NCBI RefSeq assembly: GCF_964204645.1
Contig: NC_134027.1
Span: 229,501-293,500, forward strand
DNA: 64,000 nucleotides
Direction: 5' to 3'
From: Tubulanus polymorphus
Taxonomy: Eukaryota > Nemertea > Palaeonemertea > Tubulaniformes > Tubulanidae
Positions 45,324-55,590 of the stretch are shown here, in pieces. The translations under genes were made by a program, and so were the position numbers. The notes under the pieces were generated by a model, which saw only the letters and a program-made list of their open reading frames with translations, was not told the origin of the DNA and searched no databases. Position 1 is the stretch's first letter; each line of letters starts with the position of its first letter.

Positions 45324-48300
45324 ATGGCTACTACCGTTACCACGAGCAACGATAACAATCGGTCGTCATCATCGATAGCAACCGTACGAAAACGTAGAAA
45401 AATGGTTCCTAGTTTAAACGTAGATGGCAGCACCGTCGGTGTTGAGCAGACGGACAAAACAACGTCCGCAAACATCGAAATCGAAACGGATTATAAGAAA
45501 CTCGAAGACACTGAAAACAACGAAATCACCGCGGATACAACGCCATTGTTGCCGGTTACTAATGACGCTCACTCTGGTAACCATGGTGATAACGATGATG
45601 ATGATTTTCAAATGAAACTGGCGACGCTTGAAAATGAGAATTCATGGTCGATTTCATTACAAGTTTTTATACCATACGTTATAGCAGGATTCGGTACAGT
45701 TGGAGCTGGCATGGTGCTAGATATAGTACAGGTAACTCTCCCCCTCCCTCCCCACCCTCCCCCACCCCTCCCTCCCCCTCCCTCCTGGGTCGGGAGCTGG
45801 CATGGTGCTAGATATAGTACAGGTTACTCTCCCCCTCCCTTCCCACCCTCCCCCACCCTTCCCCACCCCTCCCTCCCTCTCCCTCCTCCTGGGTCGGGAG
45901 CTGGCATGGTGCTAGATATAGTACAGGTAACTCTCCCCCTCCCCTCCCTCCCCCTCCCCTCCCTCCCCCTGGGTCGGGAGCTGGCATGGTGCTAGATATA
46001 GTACAGGTAACTCTCCCCCTCCCCATCCCCTCCCCCTCCCCTCCCTCCTCCTGGGTCGGGAGCTGGCATGGTGCTAGATATAGTACAGGTAACTCTCCCC
46101 CTCCCCATCCCCCCTGCCCTCCCTCCCCCTGGGTCAGGAGCTGGCATGGTGCTAGATATAGTACAGGTAACTCTCCCCCTCCCCATCCCCCCTGCCCTCC
46201 CTCCCCCTGGGTCGGGAGCTGGCATGGTGCTAGATATAGTACAGGTAACTCTCCCCCTCCCCATCCCCTCCCCCTCCCCTCCCTCCTCCTGGGTCGGGAG
46301 CTGGCATGGTGCTAGATATAGTACAGGTAACTCTCCCCCTCCCCATCCCCCCTGCCCTCCCTCCCCCTGGGTCAGGAGCTGGCATGGTGCTAGATATAGT
46401 ACAGGTAACTCTCCCCCTCCCCTCCCCCTCCCCTCCCTCCTCCTGGGTCGGGAGCTGGCATGGTGCTAGATATAGTACAGGTAACTCTCCCCCTCCCCTC
46501 CCCCTCCCCTCCCTCCTCCTGGGTCGGGAGCTGGCATGGTGCTAGATATAGTACAGGTAACTCTCCCCCTTCCCCTCTCCTCCCCTCCCTCCCTCCTCCT
46601 GGGTCGGGAGCTGGCATGGTGCTAGATATAGTACAGGTAACTCTCCCCCTCCCCTCCCCCTCCCCTCCCTCCTCCTGGGTCGGGAGCTGGCATGGTGCTA
46701 GATATAGTACAGGTAACTCTCCCCCTTCCCCTCTCCTCCCTCCTCCTGGGTCGGGAGCTGGCATGGTGCTAGATATAGTACAGGTAACTCTCCCCTCCCT
46801 CCCCCTCCCCTCCCCTCCCTCCTGGGTCGGGAGCTGGCATGGTGCTAGATATAGTACAGGTAACTCTCCCCCTCCCCTACCCCATTATGTCTTACCTTTA
46901 GTTTATCATAAACGACAAATGAATTTTTAATTGATCCCAAATTCATTGTGTTCACAGAATTCAATCACATTCTCAATCAGTCAATGATTTAAATATGAAA
47001 TAAATGCGGTGATGTGTTTCTGCTGATCATCACTGGGAGTCATTGAGTCCCAGTGAGTCTCTTTGTCAGTCTAATAGTCATAGAGTCATATATATAGAGT
47101 ACTGTGTAGTTATTCCCAGTAGTGACATACGGCAGGTGTATCAGACATTTTTAGACAAATAAAAAATAATAAATGTACCATACATTCACCTAGAACTCTT
47201 AATGTACGCGTGGATATGAATGTGATATTGAAGCAACTGAACAAAGATAATATCAGTGGAAATATTTATTTTAGTATTTTCGAAATTGGTTATAATTTTA
47301 ATAATTCAACTCTGTTTTGTGGCGGTGAATCATTGATACAGTTTGCAGCAGTTAGTTACAGATGGTGTTCAGGATTTACATTTTAAAACCTAAAACCTCG
47401 CGAACTGAATATTATTGAATATTATTTGTGTCAGCTCTTGGTATGTTCCGGTTAGGGTTTAAACCACGTGGGATTTATCTACGTTTCAATCCTGTTCACT
47501 CGTTGCTGAAACCGTTTCGAATTTGGCAGTTGTTACGAGTTTTTGAATATTTACGGTTTGATGAGAATAATGTTTGGACAGTCGGAGTTCAAGTTTTTGT
47601 ACCGTTTGTTTTGGCCGGTTTAGGAACAGTCAGCGCTGGTATCATTCTAGATATAGTACAGGTAGTTACATTATAGTTACAATGTTAGGAATACCGGGAG
47701 CCGGTTCCGCAGTTAACTTTTAAAGTTGTGAAATTGATAAATAACTAAATTAATTCTGATTTAAACATGAACTGCATGAAACACTAAACCCTGTTTCACA
47801 GTTAGTTTCAATAAATTGAAAATGAATTCAAACTTAATCAGATTTAACCTGGAACTGTGGAAGTTGATTCTGGTATCTCAAACATATATCATGAGGATAT
47901 TTACCCCAGTTTATGGATCCAGGAAGGTTTAGACTGTAAAAACTCTGACTTGAGAATGTGATGTGATATGTGTTTGATGGTATCATAAATATAGTCAGAA
48001 GTAGTCTTTGAGTTAAACAGTTTCTTTCTGAGTTTGTTCACATGTAACTGTCAATGATTCTATAACAAATGCATGTTTTGTTTATTTTCAGCATTGGGAA
48101 GTATTTGATGTAATTTCTGAGATTTTTATATTAGTACCAGCCTTACTCGGTCTGAAAGGAAACCTAGAAATGACTTTAGCTTCGAGATTATCGACACAGG
48201 TAAAATATATGAAATATCACCTCAATATTTCATTGCTGTTCCAGATATTTCTCTAATTGCTTGTGGTATTTTTAGGCGAATTTAGGGAAAATGGACTCGC

Positions 48301-51300
48301 CTAAAGAGAAATGGTTGATGATTGGTGGAAATATGGCTTTAATACAAGTAAGTGAATTCATTTAAAAGAACACCAGGACTCGTTTCAGTAAGGAGTCAGT
48401 TCAAGAAAAACTCACTTCAGTAAGGAGTCAGTTCAGTAAGGAGTCAGTTCAGGAAAGACTCACTTCAGTAAGGAGTCAGTTCAGGAATGACTCAGTTCAG
48501 TAAGGAGTCATTTCAGTAAGGAGTCAGTTCAGGAAAGACTCAGTTCAGTAGGGAGTCAGTTCAGTAAGGAGTCAGGTCAGTAAGGAGTCAGGTCAGTAAG
48601 GAGTCAGTTCAGTAAGGACTCACTTCAGTAAGGACTCACTTCAGTAAGGAGTCAGTTCAGGAAAGACTCAGTTCAGTAGGGAGTCAGTTCAGTAAGGAGT
48701 CAGGTCAGTAAGGAGTCACTTCAGTAAGGAGTCAGTTCAGTAAGGACTCACTTCAGTAAGGACTCACTTCAGTCAGGAGTCAGTTCAGGACTCTTAGAGT
48801 GAAAATTAGTTCATTTCAATGTTGAAACTCCCTGAGTCAACTACTTAACAAGACCCTCTGCTCTATTTCAAGTTTCTAAAGTAGTTGAATTTATTATATT
48901 TTCAGGCTCAGGCTATAGTTGTGGGGTTTCTAGCGTCAATGGCTGCTATGATATTCGGTTGGATTCCTAAAGGAAAGTTCGATATTGATCACGGTTTATT
49001 ATTGTGCTGTAGTAGCATCGTAACTGCATCAATAGCAAGTCTTATCTTGGGTAAATATGATTCTCTGGCCGGTCAGCGGATACTGTGGATCAGTTCCACT
49101 TCAGACTGATTGAGTTCAGTTCCACAGCGGACTTACAGTCGACTCATTGTGTTTGTTTTTATATATTTCAGGTGCTATAATGATTTTAGTTGTATTAGGA
49201 TCTCGTCAATGTAAGATCAACCCTGATAATGTAGCTACTCCGATAGCCGCCAGTCTCGGAGACGTTACAACATTGAGTCTCCTCGCTGCTATATCTGGTG
49301 TACTTTATCACGCAATAGGTACATGAGTTTTAAATTCCAATCTCCAGCACCAAACCACCAAACTTCTGCCGTTTAGACATCTTAGGGTTTGGAAGTGAGC
49401 TGATTAAGCGTCTCAGGTGAAGCACTGAACACATGTGAAGTGTGGACAATCAGTTTTTGAAAGTGCGCTGATAAAATGTCTAATATCTGGTGTTTGTAGT
49501 TCATTTTCAATTAAAAATGTCTCAGGTGAAGCACTGAACACATGTGAAGTGTGGACGATCAGTTTTTGAAAGTATGCTGATAAAATGTCTAATATCTGGT
49601 GTTTGTAGTTCATTTTCAATTAGAAATGTCTCAGTTGAAGCACTGAACACATGTGAAGTGTGGACGATCAGTTTTTGATAGTGTGCTGATAAAATGTCTA
49701 ATATCTGGTGTTTGTAGTTCATTTTCAATTAAAAATGTCTCAGGTGAAGCACTGAACACATGTGAAGTTTGGACGATCAGTTTTTGATAGTGTGCTGATA
49801 AAATGTCTAATATCTGGTGTTTGTAGTTCATTTTCAATTAGATGAAACACTGAACACATGTGAAGTGTGGACTATAGCACTGTTTGATATCATTGTATGT
49901 AATTATAAGTAAACAGGTCTGGTTGTATAATTTCAGGTAAACAGGTCTGGTTGTATAATTTCAGGTAAACAGGTCTGGCTGTCTCCCGTGATTATAGTAT
50001 TTTTTCTTGCTTTGATTCCTGTATTTTGTGTAATATCTGCTAAGAATCGTTACACCAGTGAGGTGATTTATACGGGCTGGACGCCGGTCATCTCAGCTAT
50101 GGTAATCAGCAGGTAAGCATTATTCATCTCAAATCTCTGAAATACCTCCAGTACTACACGTGCAGGATGAAGTCAATTACTGATCAGGAAAAAAGTATTT
50201 TTATAAATTCACTGAATCTCTCTCTTGTTTTCATACATTTACAGCATTGGAGGGTTAATTTTAGATTTCACCGTTGAGAACTTTCACGGCATAGCCGTTT
50301 TCCAACCAGTTATAAATGGTAAGTTGTATGTTGTGAGTTGTATGTGGTGAGTTGTGAGTTGTATGTTGTGAGTTGATGAACAATTTCATTTTACTGTAAA
50401 CTCAGACTCAGTAATTTTCAACAACTCAAACAAAAACTGATTTCCTTTTATCTCATATATCACTTGTTCTGGATTCAGTTTGTCAGCTGTATTTATGATA
50501 CTGTTATATATTATGTTTGATTGTAGGAGTTGGCGGTAATTTAGTCGCTGTTCAAGCAAGTCGTTTATCCACATATTTACATCAGATCAGTAAACCCGGT
50601 ATATTACCTGATCATATACCGCGTGGTTGTCCTAATCCATTCAAAGTTTACTGCCATTCTGGTGAGTTACTACCACTACATCTATATTCACTGTGGCCCA
50701 TTCTCTTCCATTCCCTGCTACATAGTCAGTCCATTCACTGTCACCCATTCTCTTCCATTCCCTGCTACATAGTCAGTCCATTCACTGTCACCCATTCTCT
50801 TCCATTCCCTGCTACATAGTCAGTCCATTCACTGTCACCCATTCTCTTCCATTCCCTGCTACATAGTCAGTCCATTCACTGTCACCCATTCTCTTCCATT
50901 CCCTGCTCCATAGTCAGTCCATTCACTGTGGCCCATTCTCTTCCATTCCCTGCTACATAGTCAGTCCATTCACTGTCACCCATTCTCTTCCATTCCCTGC
51001 TACATAGTCAGTCCATTCACTGTCACCCATTCTCTTCCATTCCCTGCTACATAGTCAGTCCATTCACTGTCACCCATTCTCTTCCATTCCCTGCTACATA
51101 GTCAGTCCATTCACTGTCACCCATTCTCTTCCATTCCCTGCTACATAGTCAGTCCATTCACTGTCACCCATTCTCTTCCATTCCCTGCTCCATAGTCAGT
51201 CCATTCACTGTGGCCCATTCTCTTCCATTCCCTGCTCCATAGTCAGTCCATTCACTGTCACCCATTCTCTTCCATTCCCTGCTACATAGTCAGTCCATTC

Positions 51301-53150
51301 ACTGTCACCCATTCTCTTCCATTCCCTGCTACATAGTCAGTCCATTCACTGTCACCCATTCTCTTCCATTCCCTGCTACATAGTCAGTCCATTCACTGTC
51401 ACCCATTCTCTTCCATTCCCTGCTACATAGTCAGTCCATTCACTGTCACCCATTCTCTTCCATTCCCTGCTCCATAGTCAGTCCATTCACTGTCACCCAT
51501 TCTCTTCCATTCCCTGCTACATAGTCAGTCCATTCACTGTCACCCATTCTCTTCCATTCCCTGCTACATAGTCAGTCCATTCACTGTCACCCATTCTCTT
51601 CCATTCCCTGCTACATAGTCAGTCCATTCACTGTCACCCATTCTCTTCCATTCCCTGCTCCATAGTCAGTCCATTCACTGTCACCCATTCTCTTCCATTC
51701 CCTGCTACATAGTCAGTCCATTCACTGTCACCCATTCTCTTCCATTCCCTGCTACATAGTCAGTCCATTCACTGTCACCCATTCTCTTCCATTCCTGCTA
51801 CATAGTCAGTCCATTCACTGTCACCCATTCTCTTCCATTCCCTGCTACATAGTCAGTCCATTCACTGTCACCCATTCTCTTCCTTTCCCTGCAATCGCTT
51901 GATTCTTAAGATAATGATACAAAAGAGCATCTGTGGTAAGCATTGTCTAAATAAGCTCTACACAAGTTGTCGACATTTCCAGCCTCCCATTCCTTCCAGC
52001 CTCCCATTCCTGCCTCCCATTCCTGGTACTGTATAAGAACTATCTTTTCTTTGAAAATAAATTCAAATTTCTTCAATCTCGATATGAGTATTAACAATTC
52101 TGAATCGAGTTCCGCAGTTTTTGATTGAAGTTGAGCTCTAAGAGTTCTAACAAATTTCCGGTCAAATCTCAGTACTGTGGAACTCTGGTAGAACTGCAGT
52201 GAAACTGTTGTGGAACTGTAGTGGAACTGTTGTGGAACTGCGGTGGAACTGTTGTGGAACTGTATATTGAGTTGTATGATTGTATTCTAGGAATCCACGC
52301 TCGAACAGCACGTGTTTTATTAATGATGGTTATTCCCGGTCATCTGATATTCATGTATACGATCTCCTATATGAAAGCTGGTCATACATCTATTACACTG
52401 ATGTTTGCTGCTGTTTATTTAACTGCAGCTCTCCTACAGGTACTTATTATTTATCATTTGCCTTCCCTTGACCGGTGCAAACGGCCTTTATACGGTCTAA
52501 CCTTGTTACTACTACAAACTTCATTGGATCAGAAAGTCTATTCGTTATAACCGATAGTTTGTTGTATCCAGTATGGAATCAATCAGATTGTCTTATATGG
52601 AAAAATTTAACTCAAAATCAGTCAATTATTGATACTCACAACTGAGAAACTATTGTCCCAGTTCCTCGAGACCCAGTTGTGCATTTCTTGGTTAAATCTG
52701 AGTTGAATTAGTTGATTGTTCATCTTGTTTAATAACTCCCTAAGAGTCGAATTGAACTGCAAACTCGGGGCAGGGCCCAGTTTATTCAACGTTTAAACTA
52801 CATCCTAATAGTCATCTTAAAGACTTATGAGATATATATTCACTTTGTCACTAGGATACTACTGTCATAAAGTACGTCAAAAAAGATGATTATGAATCTA
52901 AAAGCCTTGTTTATTTAAACTGAATGAATTGTATTGTTTTGAATAGTATTGATTTGTATTGCAGGTGTTCTTGCTGTTATTTATAGCTAATTGGATGGTT
53001 CACTGGATGTGGAATCAAGGCGACGATCCTGATAATTTCGCTATTCCGTATCTAACGGCGATCGGAGATTTACTCGGTACAGCGTTTTTAGCCGTCGCGT
53101 TCCAGATACTTTATCTCGTCGGCGATAAAGATTCCGATGTCGGCGATTAA
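45324..53150 (+). CDS. SLC41A: SLC41-family Mg2+ transporter (MgtE-like), isoform A
   Basis: Predicted Na+/Mg2+ exchanger or Mg2+ carrier of the plasma membrane, related to bacterial MgtE. Exons: 45324-45731 (coding part), 48092-48199, 48276-48347, 48906-49050, 49172-49318, 49965-50112, 50245-50318, 50527-50661, 52291-52439, 52965-53150; phases agree, giving 523 residues (human members about 507-573). Residues 1-110 are a hydrophilic, acidic N-terminus. Helix 1 is about 111-136. The two pseudo-symmetric halves show the family signatures [20 protein letters not shown] (about 152-171) with [15 protein letters not shown], and [19 protein letters not shown] with [19 protein letters not shown]. 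The C-terminus DSDVGD is almost that of human SLC41A1. I chose the ATG at 45324 because the same frame runs back into a splice acceptor. Which vertebrate paralogue (A1, A2, A3) it represents cannot be settled by eye. Confidence 0.95.
45700..46872 (+). repeat. Minisatellite made from an exon end and its 5' splice site, 15 copies
   Basis: The last ~30 nt of the SLC41A first coding exon plus its donor (GGCATGGTGCTAGATATAG, TACAG/GTAACTC) and a CT-rich stretch are repeated in tandem, 14 further copies after the genuine junction at 45731. Units are 70-100 bp. Thirteen copies keep a perfect GTAACT donor; one (near 45823) reads GTTACT. Between copies only the CCCTCCC tract length varies. Open frames on either strand across it are by-products. 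Confidence 0.95.
47443..47661 (+). CDS. SLC41A: SLC41A alternative first coding exon (isoform B)
   Basis: An ATG-started exon of 73 codons ending at CAG/GTAGTT. Its last 26 residues, [15 protein letters not shown] plus [12 protein letters not shown], duplicate helix 1 of the upstream exon ([14 protein letters not shown] plus [12 protein letters not shown]) and end in the same phase 0, so either can join the 48092 exon. The upstream parts are unrelated: here [13 protein letters not shown] and a basic, aromatic tail instead of the long acidic one. Isoform B would be 460 residues. Whether it has its own promoter or a 5' UTR exon is not visible. Confidence 0.8.
48362..48792. repeat. ~15-bp tandem repeat in SLC41A intron
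   Basis: About 28 units of GGAGTCAGTTCAGTAA and variants (AGGACTCACTTCAGTA) between exons 48276-48347 and 48906-49050. Confidence 0.9.
49405..49870. repeat. 109-bp tandem repeat, about 4 copies
   Basis: Units contain GAAGCACTGAACACATG, GGACGATCAGTTTTTGA and CTAATATCTGGTGTTTG. Minus-strand open frames across them are the same frame read in successive units. In an SLC41A intron. Confidence 0.9.
49905..49985 (+). repeat. Tandemly duplicated 3' splice site of SLC41A exon 6
   Basis: The 28-bp segment GTAAACAGGTCTGGTTGTATAATTTCAG (split here as GTAAACAGGTCTGG and TTGTATAATTTCAG) occurs twice in tandem before the exon, giving acceptors after 49936 and 49964. Only the second keeps the frame: using the first meets TAA ten codons in. 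Confidence 0.85.
50680..51893. repeat. 47-bp minisatellite, ~25 copies, in SLC41A intron
   Basis: Near-identical units of CAGTCCATTCACTGTCACC plus CATTCTCTTCCATTCCC plus TGCTACATAGT. A few units carry CTCCATAG or GTGGCCCA variants, which recur together, suggesting block duplication. Confidence 0.95.
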
Positions 53151-54654
53151 CGAACGTTTCGTTAATTAGTTGGACATGATTTTAATTAGTCGTTACTTAT
53201 TGATGTACGCTGATGAAATGTATCTCAATAATGCATATCCCTCCCATTCCGTAGTCGCGCAATTAGAATTTGAATTTAGGGTTGAATATGATTTAAAAAT
53301 CAGTTCTGACCGAAGAATAGAATTTCATAACTTTTTGTGCGTAATAATCAATACAGTAGACTCTACCTTACTCGGCAGACTGGTCAAACTCGGGGTAAAG
53401 GATAAGGGTTTTGGTTACTACGAAACTCGGTGAGATATTTACAGCAGTCTCAACGCTACAGAGTTCTTTAATTCTAAACACTGTGCAATACTTAGAGCAG
53501 TCCCAAAGCCACCAAGTAAGATTTAGTTTACAGTATGTATAAATCTATTTTCATAAGAAAGAATTTATTGTCTATTTTCTAATTTGTACTTATTTGCTCA
53601 AAACAAACTTAAAGTACGAAATGAACAACATGATATAAAACATGACTCATCTGTGCAACTGCAGATAAAGTTTTAAGTGCTGCTAAAACTTCATGAAGCT
53701 CAAAATTGTGTGAAAAACTATTTCAGAAAATGATGGATCAATCCTAAATCTTCATACAGATTAAAGATTAGTGTCCTTCTTATTGGTGCTTGTTTAACAA
53801 ACCTGTATCATTCTTACCTCGAAGATAAGCTATTCAAATGTATATAAATTATCATCACTTGTTCTATGCAGTTTTACTGATAAATGTTTTTATCCCAAGG
53901 GCTGAAATATTTGAAGTTGTAATGTGATATGTTGCTGGTGTCTGCTGATTAGATTAATTATATAAATGTATTTATAGCAATAAGTCTTGAACTGAATTCA
54001 TTACAGGAACCAGTTTCCAATTGAGTTGCACAGTCTTGACTGAAACTGAAAGTGGTCTGAAGTCTTATTGCTGGTCTTTAATTGTTAAGATTGTAATAGT
54101 TGTAGGATCTCAATCCCACTGTAATGTTCATACTGTTTGTTGACATGTTGTGACTATGATGTAAGGGCAATCTGTATTGGTCAGTCACAGTCCTAGTTTC
54201 TGATTGGTCTACATGAAGTGGTCTGCTAACCCTAGGGTTACCGTGATTGGCTAACCCTAGGTATCCACAGTGACCTAGTAGTCTGCTAGGGTTAATGTGA
54301 TTGGCTAGCGCTAGTTGGTGGTCATTGATTGGTCAGTGGTATTTGATAGCCTCACAGTAGGGATAAGGGGTCAGCTCATATACTCACACAGTTGCCCCCA
54401 TTTGACATACAGACCCAAACAGTCAATTCAAAATGAACTTATTTTAACTCTGTCATAAATAAATACAGACTTGGCTCCAGTAAGTGTGAATTTAAGTGAG
54501 AATGAAATTATGTATTTCAGCTGGGTATCAGTTTGACTGACTTTAAGTATAAATGTGCTGAGTATGTGGAGGTGTTATAACTGAGGCTGGGATGTTTGTG
54601 TTTAGAATTATTCAAATTTTAGTAGATTTAATTAATATGTTGATAAAATGTACA

Positions 54655-54702
54655 AATAAAATCACTGCTTATACTGTACACTATTGGTTTTAAATAAATA
54701 AA
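54655..54702 (+). terminator. SLC41A poly(A) signals
   Basis: AATAAA at 54655 and overlapping AATAAA at 54693-54702, about 1.5 kb after the stop. The intervening stretch 53151-54650 is AT-rich, without coding potential, and is probably 3' UTR; it holds CTAACCCTAGG motifs near 54230-54290. Confidence 0.55.
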
Positions 54703-55026
54703 AGATTATATCTTGTTGGTAATTTAAAGTTTTGTTTGTTTGTTTTTTTGTATGAAAAAGTTTTCTCAGAATGTGTTCATGTTTTGGTTTTTCATCATTC
54801 ACTCTCAATTGAATCCTAACCAGTTCATGATCGAAGTTGAAATGTAGACATTGATTGATTTTGGAAAATCCTTTCTTTTTAAATATTTATCCTAGAAAAA
54901 GAAATATTCTCAATTTTTCTATCAAAAAAAAATAATAAAAGAAAGGTATGAAATTTCAAAGACTTTATTTTGCTGGCCAGGTGACCACAATACAGGTCGG
55001 GTATTGTTTTCTAATTTACAAAATTA

Positions 55027-55287
55027 TTAATGACGACCGCCAGCAATTAATTGAATAGTTGGACCGCGCTGGATGAAGCGGAGGTTATGTTCCGATGACT
55101 GCTGGTAAAATGTTCCGCGTACAATAGGAACCGGTGTGCGGCACGTGTGGAGTCTGTGTGTAGTTGCACTCTGAGAGTCTGACTGAGACAGTCTGGAGAT
55201 GCTCGTTACGATTTCGTCGATTTAAGGTACTTTTACGCACTTTTCTGCCATATACAAACCATCTAGAATGATATCGGCATCTTGCAT
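55027..55287 (-). other. Doubtful small ORF, head-to-head with UBA1, with an in-frame TAA
   Basis: An ATG at 55287 opens MQDADIILDGLYMAEKCVKVP, meets TAA as codon 22, and the same frame then stays open for 64 codons to a TAA at 55029-55027, ending FIQRGPTIQLIAGGRH. AATAAA on the minus strand (54964-54969) follows about 60 nt later, and the DNA is richer in G+C than its surroundings. There is no ATG after the internal stop and no clear splice acceptor that would skip it. Another frame is also open here (55085-55300), so this may be a promoter-associated GC-rich region and not a gene. Family not recognised. Confidence 0.25.
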
Positions 55288-55590
55288 TCGCTTGCGGCAA
55301 CTTTCAAAGCCGAATTTAAGTTTAAAACGTGGTAGAATAAAGGATAGATTTTAGTTTATGAGTTAGACACAAGTTGTCAGCACTGGCGCCGCTTTACAAT
55401 CGGCCATTTTTCATTTATTACGTGTATTTAGAATCACAAAGCATCTTCAGATACCGATGACAGTTCATTTATCAGACGAAGTTGGACAGTGAGACTAAAA
55501 TCAGATTTCATTGAAGCTGTTATTGTTTGTGGTTCCGTGGATTGTGTGGTATCAGCCAGATTTGTTTCTATTGAATGTTGGAAATTTTAG
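55288..55590 (+). promoter_or_regulatory. UBA1 5' flank and probable 5' UTR
   Basis: The 300 bp before the UBA1 ATG. The ATG directly follows GGAAATTTTAG, which can serve as a 3' splice site, so a non-coding first exon may precede it. No TATA box recognised. Confidence 0.4.

Noticed and set aside
45808-46930. Overlapping frames on both strands encoding '[11 protein letters not shown]' or 'APCQLPTQ' repeats
   Set aside because: By-products of the exon-junction minisatellite. Only the first copy belongs to SLC41A.
49413-49837. Three similar 68-codon minus-strand frames ([11 protein letters not shown]...)
   Set aside because: They are the same frame read through a 109-bp intronic tandem repeat, with no start context or poly(A) signal.
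50680-51893. Regular 47-bp repeats suggesting a CRISPR-like array
   Set aside because: The units are continuous minisatellite copies without unique spacers, in an intron of an animal gene. The same applies to the arrays at 40171, 57335 and 62780.
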